Of a DNA stretch of 64,000 bases, positions 11,619-20,608 are shown one piece after another. The stretch is from Eretmocerus hayati (taxonomy: Eukaryota; Arthropoda; Insecta; Hymenoptera; Aphelinidae): assembly GCA_029851415.1 (NCBI GenBank), contig CM056742.1:102158976-102222975 (forward strand). Direction: 5' to 3'. Position 1 is the first letter of the stretch, and each line of letters begins with the position of its first letter. The position numbers were made by a program, and so were the translations under genes. Below the pieces are notes generated by a model that ran no database searches, was not told where the DNA came from, and worked only from the letters and a program-made list of their open reading frames with translations.

Positions 11619-12773
11619 TTGTCTCTTAATTGTTATAATATCCCGCAAAGTACCCTGGATCTATTCTTTCAGCATTTTAATGAGACCCCAGAACAGCTTG
11701 CCAAGGTCAGGTCCCTCGTTAGTCGAAAACGCCCTGGGTCTACTAAGTCACCTGCATCTTCAACGAATGAGATGAATGAACAACTTTTGAAGCGTGTGTC
11801 GTCTCTCGAGGACCTCATCAAGAGTCAAAACTCACAGCTGGAAGAGCCTCGTCTCAATCGGAAACTATTCTCGGATGAAAATGTATTGATGAAGCAACAG
11901 ATTAATAATCTCAATAACTATCTATTAGAGAACCAGAGTGCTCTGTGGGATTCAAATCTTATGTGTAATACTAATTGTTTGAATTGTGATGTCGAGAACT
12001 CTCTATCATTGAAAAAAGACCGTGGCTCTACGGCTCGAGGTCCTTCCTCTCAGTCGATTGATGAAGCCCCAGATGTAGACTCGATTGGTGCTGATCATGG
12101 TGAAGTAGTTTTGAACGGGATTTTGAAAAATTATTCCGATGCCTCTGACGCAGAACTTAAAAATATTGCCTTTGCAGTACTCGGGACTATCCTCCCCTCG
12201 CTGGAGCGGAAAAACATCACCGGGGTACGCGTTCTTAGTTTGTGCCAACCTATCGCAGATCAGACCACCGACAATATACCAACATCTCCAGGGCCAAAAT
12301 CGACAGATCAACGGCCACGCCCACGTGGACTGCCTACATGCATAGTCTCACTCTTCAGCAGAGATCTTGTAGGGAAAATCATGCGAGCCAAACGTTCAAT
12401 ACGCAATGGTTATTTCACCAACCACAATATCAATTCCACTCTGCTTGACCAGACATTGAAATCCCACGTGCCAGACCGTGAAATCCTGATTAATGAGATG
12501 CTGCCCCGCGAAAAATTTTTGGTGTTTGAAAACTCGAGGCAATCTGCGAGGCAGCTCGGCTTCAAGTATATCTGGCACAGTGGAGGACGTTTTCTGGTCA
12601 AGAAGAATGGAAATGATCGTGTTCATGTTTTCGAGTCACTTTCTGATCTTCACTTTATTCCTGGAGACACAAGAACAGTGAGTAAATGTCCCTCTTCAAC
12701 CAAGGCTCGTGTTGAAAACGCCGCGTCTGGACAGGCCAGTCCGTTAACCCAAAATCCACCCGCATTGACGTGA
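11619..12773 (+). pseudogene. LINE ORF1 protein (coiled coil plus FP-like C-terminal domain)
   Basis: This is an open frame of up to 384 codons ending at TGA 12771-12773. The first in-frame ATG is at 11772; the upstream part opens only with TTG at 11619, so the native start may be lost or lie at 11772. Residues about 50-110 are heptad-rich (MNEQLLKRVSSLEDLIKS, then NVLMKQQINNLNNYLL), a likely coiled coil for trimerisation. A Ser/Pro-rich linker follows. The C-terminal 120 residues (VSLFSRDLVGKIMRAKR, then ILINEMLPREKFLVFEN, then GFKYIWHSGGRFLVKKN) resemble the FP25K-like C-terminal domain found in ORF1 of many insect LINEs, thought to bind nucleic acid. The frame is intact except for the start, unlike ORF2. 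Confidence 0.75.
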
Positions 12774-13298
12774 CTAGCTTCTGCCACGTTCGATGTGGAT
12801 TCTAGGATTAGGGGTGATCCCCTACGAGCTGGCTTCTTGAACATCAATTCACTCACAGACAAAATTGAGAAACTTCGCTCATTCATTGCTGATGACCCTC
12901 CTTATCATTTTTTCGGTATTGCTGAGTCTAAACTAGGTCCAGTTGTTGATGATCATCTCATTCGAATCCCAGGGTATTCCGTGGTTCCGCAAGACCGTAA
13001 CACACGTGGAGGCGGAATCGCATCGTATGTTCGCAATGATTTTAAAGTGAAGAGATCAGCTTTGTCTGATACATGCCAATCAGGGAAGCCTGGTATTCCT
13101 GAATTTCTCTTCTGTAGCGTGCAACAAGGTGGTTCCCTTCCGATTCTAGTCGGAGTCATATACAGACCCCCAAACATAGCCATACAAAAGGACCCTGGGC
13201 TCTTCGGCTCACTCCGCACCTTGTGTGGAGATTTCAGTCAGAAGTTAATAATGAGAGACTTTAATGCAGATCTTCTGCGACCACGGACTCAGATGTAA
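12774..13298 (+). pseudogene. LINE ORF2, AP-endonuclease N-terminal part
   Basis: This frame is in the same phase as ORF1 and directly follows its TGA; there is no ATG near its beginning. APE-type endonuclease motifs appear in order: FLNINSL (catalytic Asn), GIAESKLG (catalytic Glu), GVIYRPPN and MRDFNADLL (catalytic Asp and Asn; the usual Gly before DFN is Arg). The frame breaks just after DLLRP near 13275-13298. The domain would nick target DNA for target-primed reverse transcription. Motif order and spacing match the family; the frameshift makes this copy inactive. Confidence 0.8.
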
Positions 13299-13765
13299 AG
13301 ACACTCGTTCGACTCACGAGAGAGTTGTCCTTGGAAGTTATTCAACACGGTGCTACTCATCACACGCCCACGTCTCACAAGTGGATTGATCATTTTCACA
13401 TTGATGGAGATGATAATGTAGTTGAAATTGAGCAGAGAGCTATACCTGAATTTGGTGGACATGCAGTGATAGATATCACCACGAGCACTTTCTCCCCGGC
13501 TCCTCCCAAGGGTTCATTCTACTGTAGGGACCTTAACAAAATCACACCGGAGCAGCTCAATTACTGTTTGTTACGCTGCGACTGGCCAGCGCTTAATCGA
13601 CCTGAAGCCAGTCTGGAAGATGCGGTGAAATGCCTTAACGAGAAACTTAACTCGGTGTTAGATGAATTGTGGCCATCAAGAACGGTATGCCCGCGAAAGA
13701 ATGATGCCTCTTGGATGAGTCCTGAGCTGAAGTTGTTAGTTGCCAAGCGGATAGCGCTGCGCTGA
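13290..13765 (+). pseudogene. LINE ORF2, endonuclease end and linker (shifted frame)
   Basis: After the first frameshift the homologous reading continues in frame +2 (..VKTLVRLTRELSLEVIQ..). The final endonuclease motif, normally Ser-Asp-His, appears as FGGHAVIDI, so the catalytic Asp is replaced. The linker toward the reverse transcriptase follows, and TGA at 13763-13765 ends this frame. A one-base insertion or two-base deletion near 13755-13765 returns the reading to the original frame (..ELEHEYFQLSEEVEARM..). Confidence 0.7.
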
Positions 13766-13766
13766 G

Positions 13767-14948
13767 CTTGAACACGAGTACTTCCAACTCTCTGAAGAGG
13801 TCGAGGCGCGCATGAAACAAGAGCGTAATTCCTTCTACAACATTCATTTGTCAGACGCTCTAGATCAAAATAAGGATATCTGGAAGGAAATGCGCAACCT
13901 TGGCCTCTTACCCAGAGACAAGGAGGAGGAACTCCATAGTTTCACTCCGAACGAATTAAATGCTCACTTTGCAAGGGTATCCATATCGCCAGATGAGAAC
14001 ATTGAAGAAGCAGAAAAAATAATTCCTTCTGCCTCCGATACCGGGTTTAAATTCAAGCCCGTCACCTTTACAGATGCAGTTCTGGCTGTCAAGCACTTCT
14101 CTTCCCAAGCTCGTGGTGTTGATGGTATCCCTCAAAGTGTAATTGCGAAAGCTCTGCCGGTAATTGGAGATCTCTTAGTCAATATTTTCAATTCCTCATT
14201 CGCTGAAGGAACTTCTCCCGAGGCATGGAAACAAGCACAGATAATAGCACTCAAAAAATCATCCACACCTGCATCTGTCTCTGACTTTCGACCCATAGCG
14301 TTACTTTGTTTTTTATCCAAAGTCCTCGAAAAGATCGCTCATTCGCAAATCACCGAATTCCTCGAACAAAATAAGCTCCTAAATTCACTTCCAACTGGTT
14401 TTCGCCAACACCATAGTACTCAGACCGCACTGCTGGAACTCACTGACGATATCAGAATTGCTATCGACAAGAAAAAGATTACATTGCTCTTGCCGTTTGA
14501 TTTTAGCAGAGCCTTTGATACCATCTCTCCAGCTAAACTACTCAGTAAATTGAAGACCATAGGTTTCTCGAGAACAGTGCTTCAGTGGATCAAGTCATAC
14601 TTACAAGGTCGCGCCCAAAAAGTCACCACTGAATCTAGTGATTCTGATTGGCTCACAACCAATCTTGGTGTCCCACAAAGGTCTGTCCTTGGTCCACTGC
14701 TTTACAGTCTGTATTTGAATGACCTATCTAAGGTCCTGGAAAGGGAGTCGGTTCGCCACATTTTTCACACGGATGATCTCCACATCTATCTTCACGTGGA
14801 GAGAAAGGACTCGCAGGAGGGCATCGCTCGACTGGGAGACGCGGCGTGGCTTGTGGATGAGTGGGCTGACCTCTCCTCCCTGCATCTCAATGCAGGGAAA
14901 ACCAAAGCAACTTTTCTCGGCTCTGTGAAGAATGTCAAAGATTTTTGA
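13767..14948 (+). pseudogene. LINE ORF2, reverse transcriptase domain
   Basis: This is a reverse transcriptase of the non-LTR type. Visible blocks are SSQARGVDGIPQSVIAKAL, SDFRPIALLCFLSKVLEK, LPTGFRQHHSTQTALLEL, FDFSRAFDTISPAKLL (first catalytic Asp), NLGVPQRSVLGPLLYSLYL and HTDDLHIYLHV. Two motifs depart from consensus: GVPQG has become GVPQR, and the F/YADD box reads HTDD, although both Asp residues remain. The frame ends at TGA 14946-14948, and the homologous sequence goes on in the same frame. The domain would synthesise cDNA from the element's RNA; this copy is not expected to be active. Confidence 0.85.
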
Positions 14949-15620
14949 GGTTGGAATTTGCCTGGTGTTGAGATACGGGAGGGGGTGACCATTCCATTCA
15001 GTGAGACAGTTGTGAGTCTCGGGGTAACACTTGATTGTGAATTATCGCGGAGACCGCATATTGACCAGGTTGCTTAGAAACTCAATCGAGCCCTCTATAG
15101 CTTGCGGTTCATAAGGGCGTGCACCACCGAGACTCTCAGTCGTCGACTAGTCGAATCGCTGGTTCAGCCAATTCTAGACTATTGCGCAGTCGTATATTTG
15201 AATGCGTCACACGAGCAGCGAGGAAGGATACAAAGGATGAGCAATTCATGCGTGAGATATATTTTTGGAGTTGGGAGAGATGAATACATTACCCCCCTTC
15301 GGAATCGTTTGGGCTGGCTAAGGACTGACACACGCCGGTTGTACTTTACAGCCCTCTTGATGTATAAAATTATCAATCTGAAAGAGCCAGGTTACTTGGT
15401 GGTGTTGTTTTCAAAGTGCAATCCCAAATATCCTAAGCGGGGTGAAGCAAAAGATCATGACCTCGTCACCTCCTTCAGGCGGACCGATACTGGGGGCGCT
15501 TTCTTCCAGATACAGGGAGCCGAGCTTTGGGATTCTATACCCTCCTCGATACGCTATATTCCATCCTTAGCGGCATTCAAGAAAGCACTTCGCGTCCATC
15601 TCTTACAGCAAGATCAATAG
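14949..15620 (+). pseudogene. LINE ORF2, C-terminal region
   Basis: Continuation of ORF2 in the same frame as the reverse transcriptase, across the 14946-14948 TGA and a second internal TAG at about 15075-15077. The stretch LSRRLVESLVQPILDYCAVV, followed by NRLGWLRTDTRRLYFTALL and ending WDSIPSSIRYIPSLAAFKKA near the TAG at 15618-15620, is the usual tail of CR1/Jockey-type ORF2 proteins, of unknown biochemical role. The length of this region suggests the copy is not 3'-truncated. Confidence 0.75.
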
Positions 15621-15694
15621 TTTTCGTATTGATAGAGAGTTCTCAACAAAACTTGCTATTTCAAGCACTTGTTGTGCCATATGTTTGCTAAGGG

Positions 15695-15849
15695 CCTCGA
15701 CAGAAAGTGCGCGATGCTCTTTTCTCCACTTTTTCCCCCGTGTATAAGCATAGGCGCTGTAGTTGCAGTCGCCGCCGCGGGCGCGCAATAGCGCTACTTC
15801 CACGGGGAAGAAAGGGGGGAAAAGAGCAAATGCGCACTTTCTGTCGAGG
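15695..15849. mobile_element. 155-bp hairpin MITE
   Basis: The termini are perfect 18-bp inverted repeats, CCTCGACAGAAAGTGCGC at 15695-15712 and its complement at 15832-15849. Pairing continues imperfectly inward through GCTCTTTTC and CCCCGTG (about 50 bp per arm), leaving a small GC-rich loop near 15750-15785. TGCTAA occurs on each side (15686-15691 and 15850-15855) and may be a target duplication, although three G residues separate the left copy from the terminal repeat. No protein is encoded. It lies in or just beyond the LINE 3' UTR. Confidence 0.75.
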
Positions 15850-16112
15850 TGCTAATAGTTATACTTGTACAAATTGACCTAGTTTCTTCCGACCGTACTT
15901 CTACTCATATGTACCTTTCGTGATACACACACGCCATGTGTGTCTAATTTGACACCTCGACCAAATTCTATATAAAGACCAGTGATACACCATGTCACGT
16001 GAAAGACTGATAATATTATTATGAATGGAGGTGTCCGAGAATGATATTATGTATTCAGATTTTTATCATTAGACGAATATAGACTATTTTATTCTATTTT
16101 ATTCTATTCCAG

Positions 16113-17883
16113 TGGAAGTGTGAATGAGGGAGGCTCGACCACAGCAAATTCATCAAATACTTCTAGTCAAAATAACCAACATCATCGAGAACCAAGGCGT
16201 TGGAATGATATGGATAATGTGAGATCCTCATGAATATATCAATATACACTTCATTCATGATATGATTGTGTTATTGCGAGGAAATTGATTTTTTGAATGC
16301 ATTTATTCATATACATACAACAGGATGTTGCTCGGTATCTCAGGAATGACAAGCTAGGTGAAGTGCCTCTCTTTGCGATGTATGAAAAGAGAGCTTCCAA
16401 TAAAAAAGAGCGTAGCAAGATCAGTGCAATCGTCATTAAAGCAGAATTGAATCGAAATCAGGACGGAATGTGAGTTTCTCCTCCAATTCCTCTGGGATCG
16501 CAAAGTTGAGGAATGTATGCTTGGTACTTCCATTTCAAATTATCAACATTTTACTACATTGAAGCTGCAACCAATGTTGATGAAAAGCGACAGGCGCCTA
16601 AAGGTTGTTACTATAACCATTATCTTAATTGTGGGAGAGTCCTTCGTAGAGATGGTGTCAGGACAAGTCTGTGCAAATCTTCAGCATCCAAATCAGGACG
16701 AATTGCATCATTCGGAGGTGAATAGATTTGATGAGATGGTGGTGCATTTTCCTTCTGTATATTCTGATGAACGCCATATTATATCTATACAGTGTCAAAT
16801 GATGCATTGGTAGCTCATGAAAGGCTGCAAAAAATATCTCGAAAATTGAAGCTGATTGGGATCTAACTCACGAGATCAGAAGAGACGAGCATTTACAGCC
16901 GTCTGCAATTCAAAATGAAACGAAGCGAATCAGGTTCACTTATGCTGAGAAGCAGGATGGAAACTCAATTCAAGCATACATGAAAAAGTATCTACCTTTG
17001 GAACAACCCCTTGGACTAAACCTGGTAATAATGTAACTTGATCACATCTGAAATACTATACTAGTCCATATTTTTTCAACACTCGGCCATGGCGTTTGTA
17101 TAAAGTTCTTGCATTATATTTTTTTGTATTCTTTTAGCTTCAAAACGATTTCAAAAAAACGTATCTAAACATACCCATCGATGCACTGTGTGAACGTTGA
17201 CAACAGATCGTTTCTTTGTTAGAAGATCTTTATCCAGGGGAAGGTACTGAAAATAGAGTGAAGAGGACACTTCCCTCTTGAATTCTTTGATCAGTCTTCA
17301 AAATCGTCATTCCCTCGTTTCAGAGGGTTTTGTGGATGACGACTTGAAGGTACTCCAACTATTTGCATTACTTTTTGATCCTTCCCTGATGAAAGGGAAG
17401 AACAAGGCTTTTTAGCGTCCTGCAAAACAGGAAATTGTCGATGGATTCATCCTGCACGTGAAGGTATATGCCAAATCTTGATGCTCCACTTTCATTTGTA
17501 CAGAATTTTGCGTGCAACTTTCTCAGAATAATCCAATGCAGAGTCTCTTTCGACAGTTTGTTTCCGATATAGAGGCCTCTGTCAAGCGCATAAGGAATCA
17601 ACTAGCCCTAGTGAAGAAAATAATGCAGTCTATACCAATCATTCTCGACGGTCGAAACGGAAACTACCTTCGCTAAGTACAAATTGAAAGTATTAGATAC
17701 AGTGTGCCTAACGTACGAGAATTTCTCGATTTCTGCTTCAAAAGCTACCAGGCTTTTCACTCGTAGTATCCTGTACAAGGTCCGTGGTTGTTGTTGCAGA
17801 AAGGTATATACCGACTGAATACTGTTTGGGATCACGATGATTCAAGAGTAATCGAATTACTCGATTACTTCCAAGACGTTTGA
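16113..17883 (+). pseudogene. Decayed multi-exon gene of an uncharacterised family
   Basis: Coding-like segments are separated by introns with usable borders. Probable exons are 16113-16218, 16324-16469, about 16594-16756, 16793-17024, 17138-17243, 17324-17463 and 17504-17883. Several junctions keep phase (for example 17243 to 17324 completes a Glu codon). Readable stretches include LGEVPLFAMYEKRASNKK, DWDLTHEIRRDEHLQPSA, RIRFTYAEKQDGNSIQAY, AKQEIVDGFILHVK, FLDFCFKSYQAFHS and LLLQKGIYRLNTVWD. The last blocks recall an uncharacterised protein family common in fish and invertebrate genomes, with a FI(T)HVK motif and a terminal ..QK.IY.L.T.WD block; this is from memory. Disabling changes are TGA 17198-17200, TAG 17413-17415, TAA 17674-17676, TAG 17764-17766 and a frameshift near 16840. 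Retained introns argue against a processed copy. Confidence 0.6.
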
Positions 17884-18369
17884 CTCATTCCCACTGCGGT
17901 TGTCTTGATCTCAAGAGTCATGTCACCATCAAGGAGAAGTACGAAGTAGTAATTTTAAGACTGGACATATTCACTCTAATTGCAAAGGACCCCACCCATT
18001 GTAGAGCGGAAAGTTCTGATCGAGAAGTTTACTGGACCCGAAGTCAGATAATGGACCATTTTTTGCAATAAATTAATCAATCATCGAAAAATCGAAGGTT
18101 ATGAGGTTATCCACAACAATAACAACACCACGTGCTTCATATACTGCGGTATTCAAATTCAGGCAGTAAGAACGTTTTTCGTATAGTTTCATGTAGAATG
18201 CGCATCTTCTTCAGAATATCGAGATGATTAATTTGAATATCTTGTGAAAAATGAGCGCGGTACTGCAAGTGAAGGAAAACAGCCTCACCGAGTATCCACG
18301 ATGACATCGCATTCATAGCGGCGAGGAATCGTGAATGAATTGACGCTTGTCATGGGCAGCCGCAGAAAG
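17884..18369. other. Intergenic DNA before the satellite block
   Basis: No gene or repeat is recognised between the pseudogene stop and the first satellite-like unit. Confidence 0.5.
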
Positions 18370-18830
18370 CGGGTTGGAGAACTTGAGAAATGACGATATC
18401 ATTCATTTTCATGGGTATTTCTAGGTTGCTGAACACGAATATGCTATCAGGCAGCCTCTGAACTTGATCGCGAGGTGTAGGAGAGGGATGACGTAGATTG
18501 AGTTGGAAGAGTTGGGAAGTGGTGATATTTAGAGTCTCCTGGCGTCGCTGAACACAAGTCTGGCATCAACCAGCCTCTGAATATGATTACGTGGGAGAGT
18601 GTGAGGGTGTAGGTGTGCGATAACCTAAATAGAGTTGGAAGATTCGAGATATGGTGTTTCGTAGGTATTCCGAGGTCGCCGAACACGATCTGGCATCAGC
18701 CAGTGTCTACGTCTAATTGCGTGGTTGGAGGCGCCATTCGATCAGAATCAAGCTCTGCAACTCACAGGTCATGCTTCTTTGGGGATTGCCAGATCGTCGA
18801 ACACTAATCTGGCATCAGAAATTACCAAGA
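18370..18830. repeat. Degenerate tandem repeat of about 122 bp (about four units)
   Basis: The landmark '(t/c)cg(c/t)(t/c)gaacac(g/a)a..ctggcatca' recurs near 18427, 18545, 18675 and 18796, spacing 118-130 bp, followed in the first three units by 'cagcctctg' or a variant. The units are heavily diverged. The landmark resembles that of the repeat units interrupting the main array at 20.29-20.6 kb. Confidence 0.65.
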
Positions 18831-18879
18831 GTGGTTTGAATAACATCAAGTTTCGCGGAGATATTCCGGTTTCTGTAAA

Positions 18880-19325
18880 CCAAGTTTCCATGGGGTGCAT
18901 ACTCGCGAATTCTCGCGTACGCGACAATATTCCGATGCCCACGTTTGAACACTTCCACGTACGCAAATGATACTTCTTTCCTCGTATGCGAAAATCTTCC
19001 CGTTTAGGTTATCCAGGTTCCCATGAGGCACAAGCCTGTGATATCCCGCGTACGCAAGGGGAAAACACTCGCGTACGCGACGCTATTTTCGGTGCCCAAG
19101 ATTCAATAGTTTCGCGTAAGCAAACAATTCGGTCCTTCACGTACGCAAAATATTCTAGCTTCCGTACGCCAAGGTTTCCATGGGGCGCGTGCTTGCCAAT
19201 TAGTACGCGATAAGTTCCCGTCATCCATGCTTGGACACTTGTCCGTACGCGAACACTACTGTTCTTCGGGTACGCGAACATTTTCCGGTTCGCGACCTAA
19301 GCCAAGGTTTCCATAAGGTGCTCAC
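18880..19325. repeat. Degenerate 130-155 bp repeat dense in GTACGC
   Basis: Four anchors of the form 'ccAAGGTTTCCATGGGG' recur near 18882, 19012, 19171 and 19303. Between them the hexamer GTACGC occurs exactly nine times in 359 bp (18917, 18959, 19050, 19073, 19141, 19164, 19203, 19245, 19270), usually as (A/G/C)CGTACGC(G/A)A, plus near-misses CGTATGCG and CGTAAGCA. Such density of one CpG-containing hexamer is far above chance. Confidence 0.65.
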
Positions 19326-19341
19326 TTGGATATCATCTCGT

Positions 19342-20270
19342 TCCCGAATCCTCGGACCCGGTCACCCTCGAGTCGAGTCCTCTGGTGAAGAGAAGCGAGA
19401 AGAGGATCTTGCCCAAATCCGAGGAAGGCAACTGACCCCAAAGTTCCCAAATCTTCGGACCCGGTCAGCCTCGAGTTCAGTCTTTCGGTGTAGAGGAGCG
19501 TGAGGAGGATCTTGCCCAAATCCTAGGGAGGCAACCAACCTCCATGCTCCCAAATCCTCGGATCCGGTCTGCCTTGAGTCCAGTCCTTTGGTAAAGAGAA
19601 GCGAGAGGAGGATCTTGCCCAAATCCTAGGGAGGCAACCAACCCCCGAGCTCCCACATCCCCGGACCCGGTCACCCTCGATTCCAGTCCTCTGGTGAAGA
19701 GAAACGAGATGAGGATCTCGCCCGAATCCTAGAAAGGCCACCAACCCCCAAGCTCCCAAATCCTCGGACCCGGTCACACTCGGTTTCAGTCCTTATGTGG
19801 AGAGGAGCGGAAGGAGGATCTTGCCCAAATCCTACGGAGGCAACCAACGTCCATGCTACCAAATCCTCGGACCCGGTCTGCCTCGAGTAAAGTCCTTTGG
19901 TGGAGAGAAGCGAGAGGAGGACCTTGCCCAAATTCCAGGAAGGCAACCATTCTCCGAGCTCCCAAATCCTCTGACCCGGTCACCGTCGACTTCAGTCCTT
20001 TGGTGAAGAGAACCGACAGGGGGATCTTGCCTGAATCCTAGAAAGGCAACGGACCCCCAAGCTCTCAAATCCTCGGACTTCGTCACCCTCGATTTCAGTC
20101 CTTTAGTGGAGAGGAGCTAGAAGAGGATCTTCCCGAATCCTAGGAAGGCAACCAACCTCCATGCTCCCAAATCCTCGGACCCGGTCTGCCTCGAAAACAG
20201 TCCTTTGGTAAAGAGAATTAAGGGGAGGGTCTTGCCCGAATTCTAGGAAGGCAACCAACCCCCAAACTTG
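19342..20270. repeat. Satellite array, left-edge diverged monomers
   Basis: About nine monomers with many private substitutions and no visible higher-order periodicity. This is the usual pattern at an array edge where homogenisation is weak. Confidence 0.8.
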
Positions 20271-20608
20271 TACTCACGGGTTTTCGGGGTCGCTGAACAC
20301 GAATACAATGTCAGAATACTGATATTCTCGAATCCAAGATGGCGATTTCGGAATGGCGGAGTAGAAGTTTTGAAGACCTGCTCAGTTTAGCCCCATGTGT
20401 CTCGTTCCGGGAGTTTTTGGGGTTGCTGAACACGAATACAGAGTCAGATCACTGATATCCTCAAAGCCTAGATGGCGGTTTCGAAATGGAGGAACGGTAA
20501 TTTTCGAAAACTGCTCAGTATAGCTCCATGGGTCTCTTTTCGGGGGTTTTTGGGGTCGCTGATCACGATTATGATGCCAAAATGATGATTTCGTGGAATC
20601 CAGGATAA
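20271..20608. repeat. Interruption by a 133-bp repeat (about 2.5 units)
   Basis: Three copies of the landmark GGGGT(C/T)GCTGA(A/T)CACGA start at 20286, 20419 and 20552, an exact 133-bp spacing. The first two units also share GATGGCG..TTTCG(G/A)AATGG and 'ctgctcagt(t/a)tagc(c/t)cca'. The third is cut short where 103-bp monomers resume at about 20609. The landmark relates this DNA to the degenerate units at 18.4-18.8 kb. Confidence 0.75.

Larger units (their letters stand above)
11619..15620 (+). mobile_element. Decayed non-LTR retrotransposon (CR1/Jockey-like LINE)
   Basis: An ORF1 and an ORF2 with endonuclease, reverse transcriptase and a C-terminal region lie in order on the plus strand over about 4 kb. 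The outer ends are not resolved. The 5' UTR may start near 11520, where the sequence becomes non-repetitive after the CA repeats, and the 3' UTR extends past 15620. Inactivation is clear: two frameshifts (about 13275-13300 and about 13750-13765), internal stops at 14946-14948 and about 15075-15077, and altered catalytic motifs. I could not see a flanking target-site duplication. The clade assignment to the CR1/Jockey group is inferred from the apurinic-type endonuclease plus the ORF1 type. Confidence 0.85.

Noticed and set aside
15971..15980. TATA-like TATATAAAG upstream of the pseudogene
   Set aside because: One AT-rich hexamer in AT-rich DNA, with no initiator or conserved promoter context, is not enough to call a promoter.
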